Shown: one piece after another, positions 1 to 8,573 of the stretch | Numbering within the stretch: the first letter of the stretch is position 1 | How the letters are laid out: each line of letters opens with the position of its first letter | NCBI RefSeq assembly: GCF_001046875.1 | Contig: NZ_HF571038.1 | Span: forward strand, 137,766-201,765 | Length of the DNA stretch: 64,000 nucleotides | DNA from: Nostocoides jenkinsii Ben 74 | GTDB taxonomy: Bacteria; Actinomycetota; Actinomycetes; Actinomycetales; Dermatophilaceae | Direction of reading: 5' to 3' | Made by a program: the position numbers and the translations under genes | The notes under the pieces: generated by a model | Told to the model about the DNA's origin: nothing | Seen by the model: the letters and a program-made list of their open reading frames with translations, nothing else | Databases searched by the model: none

Positions 1-365
<365 letters not shown>

Positions 366-443
366 AGACAGCCCTCCTCAATTCACGAATTTGTTGATAA
401 CGCGACTACCGTCAGGAGTGCTCCCCGCGTCAGAAAGATCGTC

Positions 444-791
444 GTGCCCCAATACATCCTTGCCGTTTGGCACACGGACGACTATCCGTCCTTGCCCGAG
501 GACGAGCTGATGGCCGCCTTCGAGCGGGTGGACGACTTCAACGCGAAGCTGGAGGAGACCGGTGCCTGGGTGTTTGCGTGCGGCCTGCCGCACCCGAGCA
601 CCGCGCGAATGGTCTATGCGCGCGGCGACGATGTCACCGTCAAGGACGGACCGGCCAGTTCGAGCCACGAGTTCCTGGGCGGATTCTGGGTTGTCGAGGC
701 CGAGGACGACGAGGCCGCGGAGGCGTTGGCCATTGAAGGCGCCCAAGCCTGCGGCAACGCCGTCGAGATTCGGCGCTTGCAGGGGACCTGA
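444..791 (+). CDS. YciI/YCII-related domain protein
   Basis: This 115-residue protein has the YCII-related (SCO1/DGPF-like) fold pattern. It starts MPQYILAVWHTDD, has a central helix, a K-D-G-P-A segment in the place of the DGPF motif, and an E-A-x-x-A helix before a final beta strand. Proteins of this type are small ferredoxin-like dimers; some act beside ECF sigma factors, but their enzyme function is mostly unknown. GTG at 444 is chosen because AGAAAG lies 6 bases upstream and the protein then begins at the first beta strand. The next gene on the other strand converges on it. No sigma factor adjoins it, so its role stays open. Confidence 0.75.
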   Translation: MPQYILAVWHTDDYPSLPEDELMAAFERVDDFNAKLEETGAWVFACGLPHPSTARMVYARGDDVTVKDGPASSSHEFLGGFWVVEAEDDEAAEALAIEGAQACGNAVEIRRLQGT

Positions 792-811
792 GCGGCGCAG
801 TCGGCTAGGTG

Positions 812-823
812 CCCGTCCACGGG
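812..823. terminator. Small hairpin between convergent genes
   Basis: CCCGT-CC-ACGGG lies 20 bases after the YciI-like stop and just before the end of the opposite-strand remnant. The stem is only five pairs and has no U tract, so this is a weak candidate. Confidence 0.3.
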
Positions 824-830
824 ACGAGAA

Positions 831-1240
831 TCAGGCCTTGGTCAGCGTGAGCGGCTGCGCGAAAGAGTTATTGCACGGGTCCCACTCCCCGTTGGTGTCG
901 ACGGTCGCGTCGAAGGTCGTCGTATCGGGAGTCACCGACGTCGTGTTGGTGAAGGCGAACACCAGGTCCACGGAGCTGAAGCCGGGCATCGGGTCATAGC
1001 TGGTCACGACGATCTCGGTCGCCGACTGGGAGGTGACCGTCCATCCGGCCGGGAGCGACACCTCCGTGAGGGTGCCGGTGGCTGGCACGGGGATGGTGAC
1101 GGTGATGGGGCCGACGCGGCAGCGGCCATGGAGGACATGTCGGTAGGGGTCAACTCGGTGGGGGTCAACGCAGGCTCCTCAGGGCAGCACATCGTGGCTA
1201 CTGCTGAAATGGTGACGCTGCTGCCACCACGTCGGTACAA
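831..1240 (-). pseudogene. Remnant of a secreted or surface beta-sandwich protein, frameshifted
   Basis: Two frames join into one plausible protein end. The upstream frame gives VTISAVATMCCPEEPALTP followed by an Ala-rich helix; the downstream frame gives beta-strand sequence rich in T, V and S, ending QPLTLTKA. They meet at a CCCC run (minus strand, near 1097-1100), where one extra C would read S-A-P-I-T-V-T-I continuously. No convincing start codon or signal peptide is present upstream before the tRNA terminator. I read this as the 3' end of a larger extracellular protein that has lost its front and taken a frameshift. I do not recognise the family. Confidence 0.4.
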
Positions 1241-1246
1241 AGCGAA

Positions 1247-1272
1247 AGCCGCAGGTCTGTGGACCTACGGCT
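1247..1272 (-). terminator. Terminator of tRNA-Leu
   Basis: AGCCG-AGGTC pairs with GACCT-CGGCT around a TGTG loop, interrupted by one C/A mismatch. On the minus strand it starts 6 bases after the tRNA 3' end and is followed by TTCGCTTTG. Position and orientation fit an intrinsic terminator for the tRNA transcript. Confidence 0.65.
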
Positions 1273-1277
1273 TGTCG

Positions 1278-1361
1278 TGTCCGAGGGGGGACTTGAACCC
1301 CCATCCCCGTGAGGGGACTAGCACCTCAAGCTAGCGCGTCTGCCAATTCCGCCACCCGGAC
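1278..1361 (-). tRNA. leuU: tRNA-Leu(GAG)
   Basis: The minus strand folds as a class II tRNA of about 84 bases. The acceptor GTCCGGG pairs with CTCGGAC, with one G-T pair. The anticodon stem CTAGC/GCTAG encloses the loop TTGAGGT, so the anticodon is GAG, reading CUC leucine codons. A long variable arm (CCCCTCACGGGG type) and a TTCAAGT T-loop follow. CCA is not encoded. A hairpin terminator follows at once. The symbol is a guess by anticodon. Confidence 0.93.
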
Positions 1362-1598
1362 GAGGTGTGATGTCAACGCTTTTCCAGCGTGGCACCGAGG
1401 GGAGAGGCTAGCACGCCGAGGCGACGGGCCGAAATACGGGTCCGGGCGCTCGCTCAACTGCCGCTCGCGGTCGTCGTGTGGATTCCACGCAATACCCTTT
1501 CGCAAACCCCTGCTCCCCGCACGGTGATCGTGCGGCGGCATCCGGCTGGACCGGCCTGTCGTCCTGGGTCCCGGCAGGGTGTCGGGGAAGGAGTTGGT

Positions 1599-2525
1599 AT
1601 GCAGGTGCTCGAGCCGCGCGACGTCCCACTCGGGGGACCGCGCGCATTGATAGTACGCCGGACGCTGCCGCACCGGGACCGGTCCTTCATCGGAGCCTGG
1701 TGTTTCGTTGACCACTATGGTCCGACGGTCGTAGGGGAGGACGGGGCCGGCCGGATGGACGTGGCGCCCCATCCCCATACGGGATTGCAGACGGTCTCGT
1801 GGTTGTTCGAGGGCGAGATCGAGCATCGGGACAGCGGTTCGGTGCACGCCATGGTGCGCCCGCGGGAGGTGAACCTGATGACGGCCGGGCGCGGGGTCGC
1901 GCATTCGGAGGTGTCGACGGCCGGCACTTCGGTGTTGCACGGTGTGCAACTCTGGGTCGCGCTGCCCGAGAGCGCGCGGCATGTCGCCCGCGCCTTCCAG
2001 CACCACGCGGCGTCGGCGACGCTGCTGCCGGGAGGGGCGGGCACGGCATACGTCTTCCTGGGGTCGCTTCCGGACGTCGGCGACTCCCCGGTGACGACGT
2101 TCACGCCGTTGTTGGGGGCTCAGGTGGACCTGGTTCCAGGCGCGGACGTGATGTTGACCGTGGACCCGGACTTCGAGCACGGGGTGCTCCTGGACACCGG
2201 TGACGTGCGCGTGGACGAGACCGGGCTCACGACTGGTGCCCTCGCCTGTATGGACGTGGGCCGGACTTCGCTGCGACTGCGCAGCTCGGGCGGGGGTCGG
2301 GTGGTCCTGCTCGGCGGGACGCCGTTCGAGGAAGAGATCGTGATGTGGTGGAACTTCGTCGGCCGCTCGCATGCGGAGATCGTGCGGTTCCGCGACGAGT
2401 GGGAAGCCGGGAGCGAGAGGTTCGGATCCGTCGAAGGGTATGTCGGTGCCCGTCCCCGCATCCCCGCCCCGCCCCTCCCGCCGGTGCGCCTCCGGCCGCG
2501 TAGCCGCCGCGGGCACCGCGACTAG
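1599..2525 (+). CDS. Pirin family protein
   Basis: This 308-residue cupin-type protein is a pirin. The N-terminal cupin holds the metal-site pattern: PHPHTGLQTVSWLFEGE supplies His residues, and MTAGRGVAHSE supplies the last His and Glu. A second cupin-like half follows and ends with the typical pirin WWNFVGRSHAEI segment. Pirins bind iron; some have quercetinase activity and others touch transcription or pyruvate metabolism, so the substrate is unknown here. ATG at 1599 follows a purine-rich site (GGGGAAGGAG). The C-terminal tail is rich in Pro and Arg. It stands alone between tRNA-Leu and the HNH gene. Confidence 0.9.
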   Translation: MQVLEPRDVPLGGPRALIVRRTLPHRDRSFIGAWCFVDHYGPTVVGEDGAGRMDVAPHPHTGLQTVSWLFEGEIEHRDSGSVHAMVRPREVNLMTAGRGVAHSEVSTAGTSVLHGVQLWVALPESARHVARAFQHHAASATLLPGGAGTAYVFLGSLPDVGDSPVTTFTPLLGAQVDLVPGADVMLTVDPDFEHGVLLDTGDVRVDETGLTTGALACMDVGRTSLRLRSSGGGRVVLLGGTPFEEEIVMWWNFVGRSHAEIVRFRDEWEAGSERFGSVEGYVGARPRIPAPPLPPVRLRPRSRRGHRD

Positions 2526-2562
2526 GCAAGTCCGAGGTGGGGCAGATTCCTCCGCGGAAGCC

Positions 2563-2592
2563 TTGACAAGACGACTCGAACAGAGATACGAT
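2563..2592 (+). promoter_or_regulatory. Sigma-70-type promoter of the HNH gene
   Basis: TTGACA (2563-2568) and TACGAT (2587-2592) are separated by 18 bases. The -10 ends only 5 bases before the ATG at 2598, so transcription would start at or next to the start codon and give a leaderless mRNA. Confidence 0.7.
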
Positions 2593-2597
2593 TAGGC

Positions 2598-3986
2598 ATG
2601 GAAACGACACCGCAGATGCCCCCGGAGGCGGGTTCTGGTGTGCCGTGCCTGGCGGAGGTGCTGGTGCGGGTGCGGGAGTGCCGGGATGCACTTTCGAGCG
2701 TGCGAGAGGCCGTCGTTCTGGCCGGGCCGGGCGAGATGGAGGAGTTCCTCGCTCTGGTTGGCTCGTTGGTCTTGATGGGGGAGTCGGCCGAGGTCGCGGT
2801 CGTTGCCGAGGCGGTGGCCCAAGGTTTGCCGGGTGCCGGAGCGCTGCCATTGACGGCGACGGATTGGTTGGCGTCGTGTTCGCCGCGGCATACAGCCCGG
2901 TCGGCGTTGGGGGTCGTGAAGCTGGCGGAGGCGGTGTCGCCGGCGACGGTGACGCGCGCTGCGGGGCCGCTTGCCTCCGGGCAGGACGGGGAGGTGCTCG
3001 GGGAGGCGGTCTTGTCGGGGCGGGCCTCGGTGGCTGCCGCGAATGTCGCGCACTCGGAGATGCGGCGCCTGGTGCCTGACCTGCAGCCGGAGTGTGTTGG
3101 GGCGGTCTGGCAGGTGTACGCGGATTTTGCTTGCGGTGGGGACTTGGGGGAGATTCGTCGGGTTCGGCCACAGATGTATGCGTGGTTCGGTCGACCGGAT
3201 CGCCTGAACGATCGAGACGAGCGGGCCCGAGCACAGCGCGCGTTGTCGTCAGGCGCTGCGGATCCTGTGGATGGTTTGGTGGACTACCGGTTGCGGCTGG
3301 ACGCGGCCGCGGCGGCGGTCTTGGAGGCCGCGATTGATCCGCTGTGCAAGCCGGTGCCCGGACCGAACGGGGAGCCCGATGCACGCCCGGCGTCGATGCG
3401 GCGGGCGGATGCGTTGATGGACTTGGTGTCTCGCGGGGTGCGGGGGTCGGACTTGGTTCCGGCGCAGCCGGCGACGCAGGTGTCGTTGATCGTCAAGCTG
3501 TCCGATCTCGTCGCCGGCACCGGGTGTTCCCAGGCTGTCGGCGGGATTGACGCGGGCCGGTTCGTGTCCATTGCCGCTACTCGCGTGTTGTCATGTGACG
3601 CGGCCGTCGGCCCGATCGTGATTGATGACAGTGGCGACCCGATCCTGGTGGGCCGGTCGAAGCGGTTGTTCGCGCGGGCGCGGATTCGGGCCTTGCATGT
3701 GCGCGACGGTGGGTGCACGTTCCCGGGCTGCACGAAGCCGGCTGGCTGGTCGGATGCGCATCATCTGGTCCATTGGATCGATGGTGGTGAGACCGAGCTC
3801 GCGAATGCCGCCCTGCTGTGCAGTTATCACCACCACGTGGTTCATTCCAGACGCCTCGCCGGCAGGGTCACCCGGGGTGAGAGTCCCGGCGATCCCGGCC
3901 GCGTGCGAGTGGTGTGGGACCTAACCCCAGGCAGCTACGACCAGCCGCGTGGACGTGCCCTGCGACGGGATGGCCAAGCCGCGTAA
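2598..3986 (+). CDS. DUF222 / HNH endonuclease-signature protein (REP13E12-like)
   Basis: This protein has 462 residues. The first ~330 form a DUF222 helical region. The C-terminus carries an HNH motif: CTFPGCTKPAGWSDAHHLVH, then N-A-x-L-L-C-S-Y-H-H-H. The Cys and His residues should bind zinc and the catalytic metal. The family is common in actinobacteria, often in several copies per genome, and includes the mycobacterial 13E12 repeat proteins; the DNA target is unknown. The gene has its own strong promoter and no partner. Codons look richer in GTG, TTG and GGT than in neighbours, which may mean acquisition or low expression. Confidence 0.88.
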   Translation: METTPQMPPEAGSGVPCLAEVLVRVRECRDALSSVREAVVLAGPGEMEEFLALVGSLVLMGESAEVAVVAEAVAQGLPGAGALPLTATDWLASCSPRHTARSALGVVKLAEAVSPATVTRAAGPLASGQDGEVLGEAVLSGRASVAAANVAHSEMRRLVPDLQPECVGAVWQVYADFACGGDLGEIRRVRPQMYAWFGRPDRLNDRDERARAQRALSSGAADPVDGLVDYRLRLDAAAAAVLEAAIDPLCKPVPGPNGEPDARPASMRRADALMDLVSRGVRGSDLVPAQPATQVSLIVKLSDLVAGTGCSQAVGGIDAGRFVSIAATRVLSCDAAVGPIVIDDSGDPILVGRSKRLFARARIRALHVRDGGCTFPGCTKPAGWSDAHHLVHWIDGGETELANAALLCSYHHHVVHSRRLAGRVTRGESPGDPGRVRVVWDLTPGSYDQPRGRALRRDGQAA

Positions 3987-4024
3987 CCGACGTTCTCGGT
4001 CACCAGTTGCCGCGCGCCCGGGCG

Positions 4025-4104
4025 GAGCCCGGAGGGGCAGTCGAGGAGCGGAGTCGAGCGAGGAACGAGCGAGCGCAGCGACGAAACTCCTGCCCCGAGG
4101 GCTC
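4025..4104. repeat. Intergenic stem-loop of repetitive type
   Basis: GAGCCC-GGA-GGGGCAG (4025-4040) can pair with CTGCCCC-GA-GGGCTC (4090-4104). The 49-base middle is purine-rich, with GAGCGGAGTCGAGCGAGG and related GAGCGA words. Downstream, GCCCGGGTGTG occurs twice (near 4107 and 4134), each followed by a TTCCCAA copy. Such GAGCGA-rich intergenic blocks are often multicopy in actinobacteria; multicopy status here is not tested. Confidence 0.5.
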
Positions 4105-4205
4105 GGCCCGGGTGTGCGGCTTCCCAAGGCCCGGCCCGGGTGTGAGGGTCTTCCCAAAGCTACCGTCGGCGAGACGCAGTGCAGGCGCGTGATGCAATGG
4201 GCGGC

Positions 4206-6872
4206 ATGTCCCCGGCGTCCCTGAAGTCGATCGCCGACGCCGCGGACGCGGACGAGGTGCTGGAGCGCTTCGAGGCGTGGACGACCGACCAGGGGATCAG
4301 CCTCTACCCGGCCCAAGAGGAAGCGATCCTCACCCTGCTCGCCGGCGCCAATGTCATCATGGCCACCCCCACCGGCTCCGGGAAGTCGCTCGTCGCGGTC
4401 GCGGCCCATGCCAAGGCCCTCGCGGCGGGGGAGCGCAGTTGGTACACCGCGCCGATCAAGGCCCTCGTCAGCGAGAAGTTCTTCGCGCTCATCGACATCT
4501 TCGGCGCGGCCAACGTCGGGATGCTCACCGGCGACGCGGCCGTTAACCCCGATGCCCCGATCATCTGCGCCACCGCCGAAGTGCTCGCGAATCAGGCTCT
4601 GCGCGAACGCGATCGGGCCGAGATCGGCCTCGTTGTCATGGACGAGTTCCACTTCTATGCCGAGCCCGACCGCGGCTGGGCGTGGCAGGTGCCGCTCCTG
4701 CTACTGCCGCGCACCCAGTTCGTCCTGATGTCCGCGACCCTCGGCGACACCGCCTTCTTCGAGGAAGACCTGAACCGCCGCACCGGCCGCGACACCATCC
4801 CGGTCACCTCCGCCGAGCGGCCCGTCCCGCTGCATTACGACTGGGTCCTCACCCCCGTCCACGAGACGATCGAGAACCTTCTGCACGACCAGCGCGCCCC
4901 GATCTACATCGTGCACTTCACCCAGCAGGCCGCCATCGAGCGCGCCCAAGCACTGATGTCGATCAATGTCTCGTCAAGCGCCGACAAGGACCGCATCAAG
5001 ACCCTCATCGGCGGCTTCCGCTTCGGCAAGGGCTTCGGCGCGACGCTGAAACGCCTTGTCCTGCATGGGATCGGGGTGCATCACGCCGGCATGCTGCCGA
5101 AGTATCGCCGCCTGGTCGAAACCCTCGCCCAGGCGGGTCTCCTCAAAATCGTGTGCGGCACCGACACTCTCGGCGTCGGCATCAACGTGCCCATCCGCAC
5201 TGTCCTGCTGACCTCGCTCACGAAGTATGACGGCCGCCGCCAGCGCGTCCTGCGCGCCCGGGAGTTCCACCAGATCGCCGGCCGGGCCGGCCGGGCCGGT
5301 TTCGATGTCGAGGGCTTCGTCGTCGTCCAGGCCCCTGATCACGTCATCGACAACCACCGCGCCCTCCTCAAAGCCGGTGATGACCCCAAGAAACGCCGCA
5401 AGGTTGTCCGCAAGGGACCGCCTGAGGGACAGCTGAGCTACACCGAGGCCACCTTCGACCGCCTCGTGGCGGCGCCACCCGAACCCCTTCGGTCCCGTAT
5501 GCGCGTCAGCCACTCGATGATCCTCAACCTCCTCGCCGAGCTCGACGGCCAGGGCGAGGCGATGCGGGTCGTCCTAGAGGACAACCACGAAAGCGACTCT
5601 GGCCGAAGCACATTGGTCGTCCGCGCCGCCCAAATCCTCTCTTCCCTCACCAAAGCGGAGGTCATCGAGCCGGTCCCCGGCCAGCCCGGGTATGCCGTGT
5701 CCGTGCCGGTCCCCGATCCGGACTACGTCGAGGACGAACCCGCGGAGCAACGCATCGCCGAGGAGGCAATCCAGGCCCGAGCCGAAGAGGATGGCACGGA
5801 CGACGCCGCCGTCGAGGAAGTGACCAGCGCCGAACCGCTCGATGTCGTCGGGACGCTGGCGACGGCATACCGAGTCACCGACGACCTGCAGGACGGCTTC
5901 GCTCTCAACCAGCCACTCTCTGCCTTCGCCCTCGCGGTGCTCGACATCCTGGACGAGAGCGAGCCGGCATATGCCCTGGATGTCGTCAGCGTCATCGAGG
6001 CGACCTTGGAGGACCCGCGCCAAGTCCTCATGGCGCAGCAGTTCGCAGCCCGGGGCGAGGCCGTCGCCCAGATGAAGGCCGACGGGCTGGAGTATGAGGA
6101 GCGGCTCGAACTTCTCGACGACGTCACCTGGCCAAAACCCTTGGCGGACATGCTGATCGACGCCTTCGCGATCTATCGGCAGAGCCATCCGTGGGTCTAC
6201 GAGATGGGCCTGTCGCCGAAGTCGGTCGTCCGCGAGATGTACGAGAACGCGATGATCTTCGGCGAGTATGTCGGCCGCTATCAACTCGGTCGCGCCGAGG
6301 GCATCCTGCTCCGATACCTCTCCGACGCCTATCGTGCCCTGCGCCAGACCGTCCCGCTGGGCTACCGCGACGACGAACTCGACGATCTCATCGAGTGGCT
6401 CGGCGAGCTGATCCGCCAGACCGACTCCAGCCTGGTCGATGAGTGGGAGTCGCTGATCAACCCCGACGACAGCCCGCACGAGGTCCGCCCCGAGACGAGT
6501 CGAGCCCTGTCGGCGAACCCGCGCGCGCTGCGCGTCATGGTGCGCCGGGCGATCTTCCGTCGCGTGGAACTCCTTGCCCTGCAGCGGTATGCCGCGCTGG
6601 CCGCCCTCGACTCAACCCTCACCGAGTCGCAGTGGCAGACCGCCGGAGAGGATTACTTCGAGGAGTACGACCACCTCGGCACCGGCCCGGAGGCGAGGGG
6701 ACCGGCATACCTCCAGATCGCGGAGGCACCAGGGGCGTGGACGGTCACCCAGATCCTCGACGACCCCGACGGGGACCGGGACTGGCGCCTGACTGCCACC
6801 CTCGACTTGGCCGCCACCGACGAGGCCGGCGAGCCGGTTTTCACGGCGCTGGACCTCGCCCCCTGGGAATAG
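4206..6872 (+). CDS. Ski2-like DEAD/DEAH-box helicase with DUF3516 C-terminus
   Basis: About 890 residues. An SF2 helicase core occupies roughly the first 450: Walker A ATPTGSGKS near residue 55, DEFH box near 142, motif III SATLGD, and motif VI HQIAGRAGRAGFD. The rest matches the long C-terminal region called DUF3516, found with this core in actinobacteria. An RNA or DNA unwinding role is likely but the substrate is unknown. Starts at GTG 4179, ATG 4197 and ATG 4206 are all in frame and none has a ribosome site; I use 4206. A second Ski2-like helicase, HelY, lies at 45.5 kb. The gene is followed 21 bases later by ligC. Confidence 0.88.
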   Translation: MSPASLKSIADAADADEVLERFEAWTTDQGISLYPAQEEAILTLLAGANVIMATPTGSGKSLVAVAAHAKALAAGERSWYTAPIKALVSEKFFALIDIFGAANVGMLTGDAAVNPDAPIICATAEVLANQALRERDRAEIGLVVMDEFHFYAEPDRGWAWQVPLLLLPRTQFVLMSATLGDTAFFEEDLNRRTGRDTIPVTSAERPVPLHYDWVLTPVHETIENLLHDQRAPIYIVHFTQQAAIERAQALMSINVSSSADKDRIKTLIGGFRFGKGFGATLKRLVLHGIGVHHAGMLPKYRRLVETLAQAGLLKIVCGTDTLGVGINVPIRTVLLTSLTKYDGRRQRVLRAREFHQIAGRAGRAGFDVEGFVVVQAPDHVIDNHRALLKAGDDPKKRRKVVRKGPPEGQLSYTEATFDRLVAAPPEPLRSRMRVSHSMILNLLAELDGQGEAMRVVLEDNHESDSGRSTLVVRAAQILSSLTKAEVIEPVPGQPGYAVSVPVPDPDYVEDEPAEQRIAEEAIQARAEEDGTDDAAVEEVTSAEPLDVVGTLATAYRVTDDLQDGFALNQPLSAFALAVLDILDESEPAYALDVVSVIEATLEDPRQVLMAQQFAARGEAVAQMKADGLEYEERLELLDDVTWPKPLADMLIDAFAIYRQSHPWVYEMGLSPKSVVREMYENAMIFGEYVGRYQLGRAEGILLRYLSDAYRALRQTVPLGYRDDELDDLIEWLGELIRQTDSSLVDEWESLINPDDSPHEVRPETSRALSANPRALRVMVRRAIFRRVELLALQRYAALAALDSTLTESQWQTAGEDYFEEYDHLGTGPEARGPAYLQIAEAPGAWTVTQILDDPDGDRDWRLTATLDLAATDEAGEPVFTALDLAPWE

Positions 6873-6893
6873 CCGCCGCATAGGGTGGCCGGC

Positions 6894-7988
6894 ATGGATC
6901 TGCCCGTCATGCCGCCCATCCAGCCGATGCTCGCGAAGTCTGCGGCCGGCATCCCGGACCCGGCGAAGTTCGACGGCGGACTGTCCTTCGAGCCGAAGTG
7001 GGATGGCTTTCGGTGCCTGGTCTTCAAGGACGGCGACGAGGTCGAACTCGCCTCGCGCAACACCAAACCTCTCACGAGGTACTTCCCCGAAGTCGTTGCC
7101 GCCCTTAGGGATTGCCTTCCCGACAAGGTCGTCCTCGACGGCGAGATCTTCGTCGCGATGGGCGACCGGCTGGAGTTCGAGGTGCTCCAGGAACGCATCC
7201 ACCCGGCCGCCTCCCGGATCAAGCTACTGAGCGAGACCACCCCGGCGCAGTATGTCGCCTTCGACCTCCTCGCCCTCGGCGACGACGACTTCATGAGCGC
7301 GCCCTTCGCGGACCGACGAGCCCGACTCGTCGATGTCCTCACCTCCCCGAGCGACGTCGTCCACGTCACCCGCACCACCACGGACCCGACGCTGGCGCAG
7401 GAGTGGCTCGAGACCTTCGAAGGCGCCGGGCTCGACGGCGTCATCGCCAAGCCGCTCGGCGCGGCATACAGCCCGAATGGCCGCACGATGATCAAGATCA
7501 AGCAGGCCCGCACCGTCGATGTCGTCGTCGCCGGCTACCGCCTGCATAAGAACTCCACCCCGGAGACGCCGCTCCTCGGCTCCCTTCTCCTGGGGCTGTA
7601 TGACGCGGACGGTCACCTCGCGCACATCGGCGTGAGCGCGTCCTTCACCGCGGCCAAGCGCAAGGCGCTCATTGAGGAGTTGAAGCCGCTCGAAGAGGAC
7701 ATCGAGAACCACCCGTGGGGTGAATGGGCTCAATGGATGATCGCCAATCCCGACCGCGTGCCCGGGACCGGCAGCCGGTGGAGCGCCGGGAAGGACCTCA
7801 GCTTCACCCCCCTGCGCCCCGAACGTGTCCTCGAAGTGGGCTACGACCACATGGAGGGGCGACGTTTTCGGCATACGGCCCAGTTCAAGCGGTGGCGCCC
7901 GGATCGTGACCCGCAGAGTTGCACCTATGACCAACTGGAGGAGGTCGCGTGCTACGACCTCGCCCAGATCTTGAAGCCCACGCCCTGA
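6894..7988 (+). CDS. ligC: ATP-dependent DNA ligase LigC
   Basis: This 364-residue ligase closely follows M. tuberculosis LigC (Rv3731) in its opening (MDLPVMPPIQPMLAKS), in length and in the conserved end (FRHTAQFKRWRPDRDPQSC). Lys35 in EPKWDGF is the nucleotidyl acceptor of motif I. LDGEIF, AFDLLALGDDD, GLDGVIAKPL and MIKIKQ supply further nucleotidyl-transferase motifs; an OB domain follows. It seals breaks with ATP, probably in end joining or repair. TAGGGT at 6881-6886 ends 7 bases before ATG 6894, so I place the start there rather than at GTG 6885. Mycobacteria pair ligC with a LigD-type polymerase gene; here that gene is 20 kb away at 27.5 kb. Confidence 0.93.
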   Translation: MDLPVMPPIQPMLAKSAAGIPDPAKFDGGLSFEPKWDGFRCLVFKDGDEVELASRNTKPLTRYFPEVVAALRDCLPDKVVLDGEIFVAMGDRLEFEVLQERIHPAASRIKLLSETTPAQYVAFDLLALGDDDFMSAPFADRRARLVDVLTSPSDVVHVTRTTTDPTLAQEWLETFEGAGLDGVIAKPLGAAYSPNGRTMIKIKQARTVDVVVAGYRLHKNSTPETPLLGSLLLGLYDADGHLAHIGVSASFTAAKRKALIEELKPLEEDIENHPWGEWAQWMIANPDRVPGTGSRWSAGKDLSFTPLRPERVLEVGYDHMEGRRFRHTAQFKRWRPDRDPQSCTYDQLEEVACYDLAQILKPTP

Positions 7989-8081
7989 CGGCAACGTCAA
8001 GACTCGATTAGGCGCCGCCCCGCACTCCCGGCATAGGGTCGTGCCCACAAGGTCTCGAAAACAAAAGTCGAGGGGAAACAC

Positions 8082-8573
8082 ATGACTAACCGATTCCGTG
8101 CGCTCACCGTCATCGCCGCCGCCGGGCTGGCGCTGACCGGCTGCGGCGGCAGCAGCGACTCACCGTCGTCGTCAAGTGCCGCCGCAACCTCCAACTCGGC
8201 GCCGGCGCCGGCATCCAGCTCAACCTCGGCCGCCACATCGGCGTCGTCGTCGACGACCGAGAGCGGGGGCGGCTCCGCGATGGGCGATCCCGAGAAGTGC
8301 CTCGCCGCCGCCTCGGCCGGTCTCGACATGACCAGCGTTGGGCTGGACGCCCTGACCGGAGACTTCGACCAGGCGGCCTTCGACAAGGCATTCCCGGCCA
8401 GCACCCTCGAGAAGGTCCCAGACGAGCTGAAGGATGCCTACCAGGCGGCGATGGACGCGGCCAAGGCACTGGTCGGCAAGTCGGCCGAGGAGGCGATGAC
8501 CTTGTCCAACGCCTACACCGACAAGATGACGGACTACGCCAACCAACTCGGCAAGGTCTGCGCCGGGCAGTGA
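8082..8573 (+). CDS. Small secreted lipoprotein, Ser/Ala-rich
   Basis: This 163-residue protein starts with a signal peptide whose lipobox is LTGC at about residues 18-21. A low-complexity Ser/Ala/Pro linker runs to about residue 65. A globular part follows with two Cys residues (EKCLAAASAG and KVCAGQ at the end) that could form a disulfide. GAGGGGAAAC precedes the ATG at a good distance. It should be anchored to the outer face of the membrane. Its stop overlaps the GTG of the M20 peptidase by four bases, so the two are translationally coupled. I do not recognise the folded domain. Confidence 0.85.
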   Translation: MTNRFRALTVIAAAGLALTGCGGSSDSPSSSSAAATSNSAPAPASSSTSAATSASSSTTESGGGSAMGDPEKCLAAASAGLDMTSVGLDALTGDFDQAAFDKAFPASTLEKVPDELKDAYQAAMDAAKALVGKSAEEAMTLSNAYTDKMTDYANQLGKVCAGQ

